Shown here: positions 1-5,122 of the stretch, one piece after another
How the letters are laid out: every line of letters begins with the position of its first letter
How positions within the stretch are numbered: the first letter of the stretch is position 1
Assembly (NCBI GenBank): GCA_027297025.1
Contig: JAPUIM010000076.1
Location: forward strand, 1 to 6,640
Direction of reading: 5' to 3'
DNA length: 6,640 nt
DNA from: Bacteroidota bacterium
GTDB taxonomy: Bacteria > Bacteroidota > Bacteroidia > Cytophagales > Cyclobacteriaceae
Position numbers and translations under genes: made by a program
Notes under the pieces: generated by a model
Told to the model about the DNA's origin: nothing
Database searches by the model: none
The model's input: only the letters and a program-made list of their open reading frames with translations

Positions 1-239
1 TTGACCAGATTCAATTGTATGATCAAGAAAATCAACGGAGCAGTATTGGCTTTTAAAATAGGCATTACTGCTTCATATTCCACTTGGAAACTACTGTGTG
101 TGGTTGAACCCTCTTCGTTTGCTTCATCGTAGTCCTTACTAACTTGATGATGCCTGTAATTACCTTGAGAATCTAATTTACAGGCCGATCCCAACATCGG
201 AAGAATGGCAATTAGCAATATGAAAAGCTTCTTGATCAA
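1..239 (-). CDS. Predicted lipoprotein, N-terminal part (truncated by window edge)
   Basis: This frame is open from a TTG at 239 to the window edge, giving 79 codons. The N-terminus reads MIKKLFILLIAILPMLGSAC: two lysines, a hydrophobic run at residues 5-16, and a cysteine at residue 20 that looks like a type II signal peptide. The lipobox (G-S-A-C) is imperfect because -3 is Gly. The mature part starts hydrophilic (residues 21-56) and ends in a hydrophobic stretch (69-79). TTG is chosen because the frame upstream meets a TAG with no ATG or GTG in between, the next ATG (codon 15) would destroy the signal peptide, and a purine-rich AAGAGGAT lies just upstream. It has its own promoter (271-300), so it need not belong to the rdgB operon. 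I do not recognise the family. A possible frame disruption near codon 68 is described in the findings. Confidence 0.6.
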   Translation of the reverse strand, partial: MIKKLFILLIAILPMLGSACKLDSQGNYRHHQVSKDYDEANEEGSTTHSSFQVEYEAVMPILKANTAPLIFLIIQLNLV

Positions 240-270
240 GATCCTCTTATATCTTATTTGAAATAGGCCA

Positions 271-300
271 CAAAGCTAAGTAATTTGTATAAATATCCAA
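271..300 (-). promoter_or_regulatory. Bacteroidota-type promoter for the lipoprotein gene
   Basis: Read on the minus strand, TTG (298-300) is followed by 19 bp and then TAGCTTTG (271-278), an exact match to the TAnnTTTG -7 element. This is the only promoter in the window with both boxes at normal spacing. Transcription would start roughly at 262-266, giving a leader of about 25 nt before the TTG start codon at 239. The -33 TTG lies inside the hairpin at 294-309. Confidence 0.65.
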
Positions 301-309
301 GAATGGATA
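294..309 (-). terminator. Weak hairpin after rdgB, possible terminator
   Basis: On the minus strand, seven bases after the rdgB stop codon, TATCCA-TTCT-TGGATA forms a perfect 6-bp stem with a 4-nt loop, extendable by one G-U pair. It is followed by TTTATA. The position fits an intrinsic terminator for the three-gene operon, but the stem has only two G-C pairs and the T-tract is short, so termination would be leaky at best. Confidence 0.3.
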
Positions 310-316
310 CAGGCCA

Positions 317-898
317 TCATGTAGAAAAGCCCAGCAGGTGTTTGACTAATTTATTAACGGCTATGCCCCTATGGCTAATGGAATTCTTTTTTCCCATATC
401 CATCTGGGCAAATGATTGGGAATAACCCAAGGGCTGAAATATAGGATCATACCCAAATCCTTGACTTCCCCTACCCTTTTCCAGTATTCTGCCTTTCACT
501 ATACCTTCGAATTGCCACTCTTCCCTATCAATTATTAGAGTAATGACCGTACGAAATTGTGCCATTCGATCAGTATCTGCTTTCATTTTTTTCAATAACA
601 AGTCCATATTTGCTCCATCATCTTTTGGTACTCCGGCATATCGGGCAGAGTACACACCCGGTTCTCCATCTAAACTAAACACCTCCAAACCAGTGTCATC
701 AGCAAAACAGTTTGTCTGATAATTTTGATATACATATCGTGCTTTCTGCTGTGAATTCCCTTCCAGTGTATTTTGAGTTTCAGGTAATTCTTCATGGCAG
801 CCAATATCGGCTAAACTAACCAACTGTATACTTCTATCCAGCAAAGCACGGATTTCACCAAGTTTTTTGACATTATTGGTGGCAAAACACAATCTCAT
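317..898 (-). CDS. rdgB: XTP/dITP diphosphatase (RdgB/HAM1 family)
   Basis: This is a cytosolic house-cleaning enzyme that hydrolyses non-canonical purine nucleotides (ITP, dITP, XTP) to the monophosphate and pyrophosphate, keeping deaminated bases out of DNA and RNA. The 193-aa length is normal for the family. The family signatures appear in order: ATNNVKKLGEI (6-16) for phosphate binding; the TLEGNSQQKA helix (44-53) with metal-ligand Glu46; FADDTGLEV (65-73) with the probable catalytic Asp68, followed by EPGVYSARYAG (79-89); the base-recognition loop GFGYDPIF (147-154); and the KNSISHRG segment (171-178). The ATG at 898 places the first motif at residue 6, as usual in the family. No Shine-Dalgarno sequence is visible, which is common in Bacteroidota. 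It is the last gene of the apparent operon, 24 bp after the FKBP gene. Confidence 0.95.
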   Translation of the reverse strand: MRLCFATNNVKKLGEIRALLDRSIQLVSLADIGCHEELPETQNTLEGNSQQKARYVYQNYQTNCFADDTGLEVFSLDGEPGVYSARYAGVPKDDGANMDLLLKKMKADTDRMAQFRTVITLIIDREEWQFEGIVKGRILEKGRGSQGFGYDPIFQPLGYSQSFAQMDMGKKNSISHRGIAVNKLVKHLLGFST

Positions 899-922
899 GG
901 AGAGAAATTAAGGAAGGAAAAA

Positions 923-1471
923 CTACTCAATGATATCTACCAACTCCACATCAAAGGCTAAGACATCGTTTATGAATAAGCCATTGACACCTGTGTTCCC
1001 ATAAGCCAAGCCGCTTGGAATGAATAAAGTGGCTTTTTCATTTACCCTCATCAAAGAAATGCCTTCATCCCAACCTTGAATCACTTGTCCAGCACCCAAT
1101 TCAAATTGTAGAGGTTCATAGACCCTTTGGGAGTTATGGATCTGATTGGCCTGAGCCACGTCTTCCAAACTTGTATCAAAAACCTGGTCATCCAGAGTGT
1201 ATCCTACATAATTTACCGCTACCCTGTCCCCTTGAGATGGGTTATCACCCTGTGTTTCCTCAGTTATAACATACCATAATCCCGAAGCCGTACGTTGGGC
1301 GTCAATATTATTCCTATCTATATAGTCCTGGATCAACAATGAATCAGTTACCGCTTGGGCAGCCGGATCAAAAGGTTCATCACCTACATCATTGTTAATA
1401 CAGGAGTTGATAATGAATGATCCCGCAAAAATATAATACTTGAGATTCAGAGGTTTAAAAGGTATTCTCAT
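923..1471 (-). CDS. FKBP-type peptidyl-prolyl isomerase lipoprotein (GldI-like)
   Basis: This 182-aa protein has an N-terminal signal (residues 1-23: basic start, hydrophobic YYIFAGSFII) ending at Cys24 in I-N-S-C. It is probably a lipoprotein with an Asn at the unusual -2 position. After a linker comes one FKBP domain (about 79-182). The active-site residues known from FKBP12 all have counterparts: Tyr88, Phe98-Asp99, Phe123, Val130-Ile131, Trp134, Tyr157 and Phe173. It should therefore be an active proline cis-trans isomerase that assists folding in the periplasm or outer envelope. GldI of gliding Flavobacterium is an FKBP lipoprotein of similar size and plan, and this could be its orthologue. 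That cannot be settled from sequence class alone, so no symbol is given. Its ATG lies 5 bp after the upstream gene's stop codon, implying cotranscription. Confidence 0.88.
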   Translation of the reverse strand: MRIPFKPLNLKYYIFAGSFIINSCINNDVGDEPFDPAAQAVTDSLLIQDYIDRNNIDAQRTASGLWYVITEETQGDNPSQGDRVAVNYVGYTLDDQVFDTSLEDVAQANQIHNSQRVYEPLQFELGAGQVIQGWDEGISLMRVNEKATLFIPSGLAYGNTGVNGLFINDVLAFDVELVDIIE

Positions 1472-1476
1472 AAATG

Positions 1477-2508
1477 CTATGGGGTTGATACTATTAACGT
1501 GTTATTCAGCTGTTCCTGGTAACTACTTAGTAACGTTGTGAATTTGGAAACAGTTTCTTCAAAGGAAAGGGAGGATTTACCTCCCGCTGCATTTTTATGC
1601 CCACCTCCCTGAAAGTGTTCCCTTGCCAGGTCATTCACCGAAAAATTTCCTATAGACCTAAATGAAAGCTTCACAGTTACCACTCTGTCTATTATAACTG
1701 CCGCCATTACTACACCTTTTATGGATAGAGCATAATTCACCAACCCCTCTGTATCCCCGGTTTGTGAATTAAACCGTTTTAGATCTGCCGCGGAGATAGC
1801 AAAATAGGCAGTCTTATACTGTTCCAGCACCGTTAATCTTTCACTGAGAGCAAATCCGAGGAACTTCAAGCGATCCAATGTATTATTGTCATATATCAGT
1901 TTGGCTACCAATGTGACATCGGCGCCTAATTCTATTAATTTGGCAGTGATCAAATGTACTTCCTTACTTGTAGAAGGGTGTTTGAATCCACCGGTGTCAG
2001 TCATTATTCCGGCATACAGGCAATTGGCAATATTCTCATCGATAAGGTGTTCTTCATCCATATCTCGTATTAAATTGTAGGTTAATTCCGCCGTAGCAGC
2101 TGCTTTTAAACTTAAAAACTCAAAGTCAGCGAATTTTTCAGGCTCAAGATGATGATCGATCACAACCTTAATTGCCTTGCTTTTGGCCACCAATTCACCC
2201 ATTTGATTGATCCGATCCAGACTGTTGAAGTCCAGGCAAAATATAATGTCAGCATCAGCGATCAGTTGTTCGGATAATTTTTGATTGTTCCCTTCAAAAA
2301 TAATTACCCCCTCATTTCCATGCATCCATTCCAGGAATGCCGGATAATCAGAGGGGGATATCACCTTTACCTGGTGGTTTTTTTTAGCTAAAAATTCAGC
2401 CAATGCCAAAGATGATCCTAAAGCGTCTGCATCCGGTTTGTGATGCGTGGTTACTACTATGTTTTTAGGAGAACTTAAAAATTCTTTTAAGACCTGTAAA
2501 TTGCTCAC
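1477..2508 (-). CDS. DHH/DHHA1 phosphoesterase, NrnA-like (oligoribonuclease / pAp phosphatase)
   Basis: This is a 343-aa soluble DHH-superfamily phosphoesterase. The N-terminal DHH domain shows HHKPDADALGS (22-32) for metal binding, an acidic ligand at Asp93 (CLDFNSLDR), the signature IDHH (117-120), and TDTGGFKHPSTS (170-181). The C-terminal DHHA1 domain ends with the substrate-binding loop GGGHKNAAGG (301-310). Length and domain order match NrnA-type proteins, which degrade nanoRNA and/or dephosphorylate 3'-phosphoadenosine 5'-phosphate using Mn2+. A related c-di-AMP/pApA hydrolase role cannot be excluded without phylogeny, though no GdpP-type membrane, PAS or GGDEF part is present. The start is GTG at 2508: an in-frame TGA lies 12 nt upstream and the next Met is residue 62, beyond the first catalytic motif. 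It is the first gene of the apparent operon with the FKBP and rdgB genes, divergent from ndk. Confidence 0.9.
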   Translation of the reverse strand: MSNLQVLKEFLSSPKNIVVTTHHKPDADALGSSLALAEFLAKKNHQVKVISPSDYPAFLEWMHGNEGVIIFEGNNQKLSEQLIADADIIFCLDFNSLDRINQMGELVAKSKAIKVVIDHHLEPEKFADFEFLSLKAAATAELTYNLIRDMDEEHLIDENIANCLYAGIMTDTGGFKHPSTSKEVHLITAKLIELGADVTLVAKLIYDNNTLDRLKFLGFALSERLTVLEQYKTAYFAISAADLKRFNSQTGDTEGLVNYALSIKGVVMAAVIIDRVVTVKLSFRSIGNFSVNDLAREHFQGGGHKNAAGGKSSLSFEETVSKFTTLLSSYQEQLNNTLIVSTP

Positions 2509-2573
2509 TACTATTGATCAGCCCGCGGAGGCCTAAATGATAATCTGCAAAAGTGTGAAAAATAAATAAAATA

Positions 2574-2581
2574 CAAAAGTA
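2574..2581 (-). promoter_or_regulatory. -7 element of the DHH-FKBP-rdgB operon
   Basis: On the minus strand, TACTTTTG matches TAnnTTTG exactly. No TTG is found 17-23 bp upstream, so the -33 part is weak or absent. The implied leader is roughly 55-60 nt to the GTG start at 2508. It is the only full match upstream of the operon. Confidence 0.5.
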
Positions 2582-2648
2582 AAAATCCACCCGAAACCAT
2601 TCCATGTATTATTTGCCTTTAAATAATCCTCACTTATAAATATTCTGT

Positions 2649-2656
2649 TAATTTTG
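2649..2656 (+). promoter_or_regulatory. -7 element of ndk
   Basis: TAATTTTG matches TAnnTTTG exactly and is followed by a C-rich stretch. No TTG lies 17-23 bp upstream. The nearest candidate is the TTTG at 2612-2615, which is too far (33 bp). The implied 5' leader to the ATG at 2685 is about 20-25 nt. Together with the element at 2574-2581 it makes 2509-2684 a divergent promoter region with start sites about 90 bp apart. Confidence 0.5.
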
Positions 2657-2684
2657 CCCCGTTAATTATTCACTTACCAACCAA

Positions 2685-3104
2685 ATGGCAAAAAATATCA
2701 CTTTTACCATGATCAAGCCAGATGCTATGGCTGATCAGAATGCAGGGGCTATTATCAAGATGATTCAAGAGGCTGGATTTAAAATAAAAGCAATGAAATT
2801 GACCAAGCTTTCAAATGAACGTGCCGGTGAATTCTATGCTGTTCATCGTGAAAGGCCCTTTTATGGAGAATTGTGTGAATACATGTCTTCAGGACCCATC
2901 ATTGCTATGATCCTTGAAAAAGAAAATGCAGTAACCGATTTCAGAACCCTGATTGGAGCCACAAATCCACAGGAGGCCGCAGAGGGGACCATAAGGAAGT
3001 TATTTGCTAAATCCATTGAAGCCAATGCTATGCATGGGGCGGATTCGGATGAAAATGCCATAGTGGAGGGAAATTTCTTTTTCTCTTCATTAGAAAAGTT
3101 TTAG
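2685..3104 (+). CDS. ndk: Nucleoside diphosphate kinase
   Basis: This cytosolic enzyme transfers the gamma-phosphate of ATP to NDPs and dNDPs through a phosphohistidine intermediate, balancing the NTP and dNTP pools. The 139-aa length is typical of bacterial Ndk. Visible hallmarks are TMIKPDA (8-14) with Lys11; the HRERPFY segment (54-60); Arg87 and the GATNP loop (91-95); Arg104 in GTIRKLF; and the active-site NAMHGADS (114-121) with catalytic His117. All key residues are present. The ATG at 2685 gives the family-standard N-terminus. No Shine-Dalgarno sequence is seen. It is a single-gene unit: divergent from the DHH operon and convergent with the membrane-protein gene, 23 bp away. Confidence 0.97.
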   Translation: MAKNITFTMIKPDAMADQNAGAIIKMIQEAGFKIKAMKLTKLSNERAGEFYAVHRERPFYGELCEYMSSGPIIAMILEKENAVTDFRTLIGATNPQEAAEGTIRKLFAKSIEANAMHGADSDENAIVEGNFFFSSLEKF

Positions 3105-3127
3105 GATCATCAATCGGGCCTTATTGA

Positions 3128-4189
3128 TCAATTCTTAGCTTTTTTGCTAATAAAAAATACCCTGCGAATCCATCGTGGTAAAAAAATCGCTCCCAACAAA
3201 AGATAGGGGTAAAAGGACATCATCCTCCAAAATATATTAGATATCAGGGTATAGTTACCTAAAAATTGTTCGAAAAAAGCGGGGAAAAAGAATTCCGCTG
3301 TTCCACTACTGCCCGGGGTGGGTGAGATCAACATAATGATCCAGAGAACTATTTGACGGGCAAATATCAGAAAATGCTCGGAGAATGAAATACCAACAAA
3401 TGAACTCATCAAAACATTGAGTTGTAAGTACCTGATGGTCCATATAAAGGTGGTTGATAATACGATTTTAAGCCAGTAGGTGAAACCTTTACCTCTTATC
3501 TGCTGGGAAGCCAAAATAATTTCATTCCCTTGTTCATTGGCACTTTGACGCCATTTTCTAAGGAAATTCAGGGTGGTCAACTTAAGAAGTATCCATTTAA
3601 ATGCTCGGGGTTTAACAAATAATGCATAAGCCATAATCAAGGTATATAAGGCTATTAAGCCGTAGCTTATATAAAATAAATATTGAAGGCTTTCACCCCC
3701 AGCCAGGGATAGGTTTTTAATATCAGGGAAAACTGTTTCAGGATTAAACATAATAGCCAATGGGGCGGCTATTACAAAAAACATATTATCCATGATGGCT
3801 GTCAACATTACAAAAGCCAGCGATTTACCCAAATTGATCCCTTCCTTTAGCAGTATGAAAACTGCAACCGCTGTACCGCCTACCACTGATGGAGTTACCG
3901 CTGAGGCAAACTCCCAAAGGATAATTACATAGATGCAGGACACCCAAGAGAGTTGTTTATCGGAAATTTCCCGGATTCGATATATATATCCCGCCCCCCT
4001 GGCAATAATGAGTAACCATGCCAATGTGAAATAACCAATATCGGCATCAAAAAGTAAACGTAAATTGTCAGCGGAAACAGTGGGATCACTGTAAAACAAA
4101 TAGAATACAATGGCCAGTCCTATAGCCACAGGGATCCATATCTTGCGAGGGTTTAATGTCTTAAGAATTTTCTTCGAATCCAGATCCAT
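3128..4189 (-). CDS. Polytopic membrane protein, LPG-synthase-TM / YbhN / AglD family (flippase-like)
   Basis: This 353-aa inner-membrane protein has about eight hydrophobic segments (approximately residues 17-34, 52-64, 84-98, 127-147, 168-192, 238-262, 272-290 and 322-338). Two conserved features of the lysylphosphatidylglycerol-synthase transmembrane family are clear: TPSVVGGTAVAV (99-110, Pro100 and Gly104-Gly105) and SPTPGSSGTAE (289-299) near the C-terminus. It lacks the cytosolic aminoacyltransferase domain of MprF, so it should not make lysyl-PG. Proteins of this shape are thought to move lipids or lipid-linked intermediates, but the substrate is unknown. The C-terminus is strongly basic (RWIRR, KKAK). 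The ATG at 4189 directly follows the scpA stop codon, so translation is probably coupled to scpA. Function beyond the family is not inferable here. Confidence 0.85.
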   Translation of the reverse strand: MDLDSKKILKTLNPRKIWIPVAIGLAIVFYLFYSDPTVSADNLRLLFDADIGYFTLAWLLIIARGAGYIYRIREISDKQLSWVSCIYVIILWEFASAVTPSVVGGTAVAVFILLKEGINLGKSLAFVMLTAIMDNMFFVIAAPLAIMFNPETVFPDIKNLSLAGGESLQYLFYISYGLIALYTLIMAYALFVKPRAFKWILLKLTTLNFLRKWRQSANEQGNEIILASQQIRGKGFTYWLKIVLSTTFIWTIRYLQLNVLMSSFVGISFSEHFLIFARQIVLWIIMLISPTPGSSGTAEFFFPAFFEQFLGNYTLISNIFWRMMSFYPYLLLGAIFLPRWIRRVFFISKKAKN

Positions 4190-4939
4190 CTAGCTGACTA
4201 TCTCCTCTTTCGACCTTTCTATCCAAAAATTATTGTATCCAATACCGCTATGAATGGCGATAATATGGGAATTGATCATTTCCAAAATAGCTAAGAAATT
4301 GAAGATGACTGCAATTTTATCGGGCTGTAAGCTAACCACTTTTTCAAAGGACATCCGATGCTCCTTCTGAAGAGTTTTTAGTATGAATTTTTTTTGTTCG
4401 GAAATGTTATAGGGATATTGGACTACAGTATGGATGGGTTTGTTTTTCTCCAGTTCAAATTTTTCCAATGCCCTCTGGAACACTTTCAGGAGCTTGTAAA
4501 GATCCACATCCTGCAATTCTGATTCCACATTCACTTTCTCTGAAAGCGATTTAATTTCTTGTATAATATTTCCCCTTTTTTCCTTTTCTATTCTTTCACC
4601 TTCCAAAGCCGAAAATTCATGGATTACAGATTTATATTTTTTGTATTCCAATAAATGTTTCACCAATTCCTCTCGAGGATCAATCTCATTGCCCTCTTCA
4701 TCAAATACAGGCCGCGGCAACAACATTTTAGCTTTGATCCGCATCAAGGTGGCTGCTACCAAAATAAACTCACTGGCCACCTCCAGGTTCAAATGCTCTA
4801 AATGATGGATATAGTCAAGAAAATCATCGGTGATTTTTGAGATGGGAATATCATGTATATCCAATTCATCCCTTTCAATAAAAAATAGGAGAAGATCAAA
4901 GGGGCCCTCGAAAAGAGGTAATTTAATTTCGAAACTCAA
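4190..4939 (-). CDS. scpA: Segregation and condensation protein A
   Basis: This is the kleisin subunit of the bacterial Smc-ScpAB condensin, acting on chromosome compaction and segregation. The 249-aa length is normal. The N-terminal Smc-neck-binding domain shows the hallmark LPLFEGPFDLLLFFIERDEL (7-26) and continues to the conserved MRIKAKMLLPRP (66-77). A charged middle region (80-170), expected to bind ScpB, follows. The C-terminal winged-helix domain, which caps the Smc head, spans about 180-249 (MSFEKVVSLQ, FNFLAILEMI). The start is TTG at 4939: the only in-frame codons between it and an upstream TAA are TGT and GTT, and translation then begins MSFEIKLPLFEGPF, the usual family start. scpB is not in this window. 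The 3' end abuts the membrane-protein gene. Confidence 0.94.
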   Translation of the reverse strand: MSFEIKLPLFEGPFDLLLFFIERDELDIHDIPISKITDDFLDYIHHLEHLNLEVASEFILVAATLMRIKAKMLLPRPVFDEEGNEIDPREELVKHLLEYKKYKSVIHEFSALEGERIEKEKRGNIIQEIKSLSEKVNVESELQDVDLYKLLKVFQRALEKFELEKNKPIHTVVQYPYNISEQKKFILKTLQKEHRMSFEKVVSLQPDKIAVIFNFLAILEMINSHIIAIHSGIGYNNFWIERSKEEIVS

Positions 4940-4952
4940 AACACATTATTAG

Positions 4953-4967
4953 GAGGTGAAACGCCTC
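4953..4967. repeat. Short inverted repeat in the scpA leader
   Basis: GAGGTG (4953-4958) and CGCCTC (4962-4967) form a 6-bp stem with one T-G wobble (on the plus strand) around a 3-nt AAA loop. In a minus-strand transcript starting near 4976 this hairpin would lie about 13 nt before the scpA TTG codon. Read on the plus strand the left arm contains AGGAGGTGA, a perfect ribosome-binding sequence with no useful gene behind it. The function is unknown and it may be fortuitous. Confidence 0.3.
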
Positions 4968-4980
4968 ATTCGAAGCAGAT

Positions 4981-4988
4981 CAAATTTA
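4981..4988 (-). promoter_or_regulatory. -7 element of scpA-membrane protein unit
   Basis: On the minus strand, TAAATTTG is an exact TAnnTTTG match. The nearest upstream TTG is only 12 bp away (5001-5003), closer than the usual 17-23 bp, so the -33 box is doubtful. The implied leader to the TTG start at 4939 is about 35 nt and contains the inverted repeat at 4953-4967. Confidence 0.45.
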
Positions 4989-5030
4989 TTATAAAAACTT
5001 CAATAAATATCCCCCTGGGTGAAAAAAATG

Positions 5031-5038
5031 TACCTTTA
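5031..5038 (+). promoter_or_regulatory. -7-like element of dxs
   Basis: TACCTTTA matches TAnnTTTG at 7 of 8 positions (final G replaced by A) and is followed by CA, as is frequent downstream of this element. No TTG lies 17-23 bp upstream. If used, transcription would start near 5043 and leave a leader of about 80 nt before the dxs ATG. No exact TAnnTTTG occurs on the plus strand in 4940-5122. Confidence 0.4.
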
Positions 5039-5122
5039 CAAAAGTGGAATCATTGATTCTAATGGAAATTGAAAACATTTAACCATATTAGTTGATTATT
5101 CAGTGGTATTAATTAAGAATCA

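Noticed and set aside
231..240. Perfect 10-bp palindrome CTTGATCAAG covering the TTG start of the lipoprotein gene.
   Set aside because: It is explained by the common start codons for Ile-Lys after TTG, with no second copy at a regulatory spacing. It is probably coincidence.
1886..2080. Plus-strand open frame of 64 codons.
   Set aside because: It lies opposite the conserved central part of the DHH phosphoesterase, with no own promoter or family signature.
2861..3061. Minus-strand open frame of 66 codons inside ndk.
   Set aside because: It is a shadow of the highly conserved ndk coding sequence.
3109..3128. ATCAAT / ATTGAT inverted repeat between the convergent ndk and membrane-protein genes as a bidirectional terminator.
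   Set aside because: The stem has only 6 bp and one G-C pair, with an 8-nt loop and no T-tract on either strand. It is too weak to call.
2512..3130. Direct repeat TATTGATCA at 2512-2520 and 3122-3130 flanking ndk.
   Set aside because: Nine-base repeats are expected many times by chance in a window of this size, and there is no other sign of insertion or exchange of ndk.
4940..5122. Search for a riboswitch or small RNA (especially thiamine-pyrophosphate) ahead of dxs.
   Set aside because: No conserved thi-box-like core or substantial structured element is visible apart from a single 6-bp hairpin nearer scpA.
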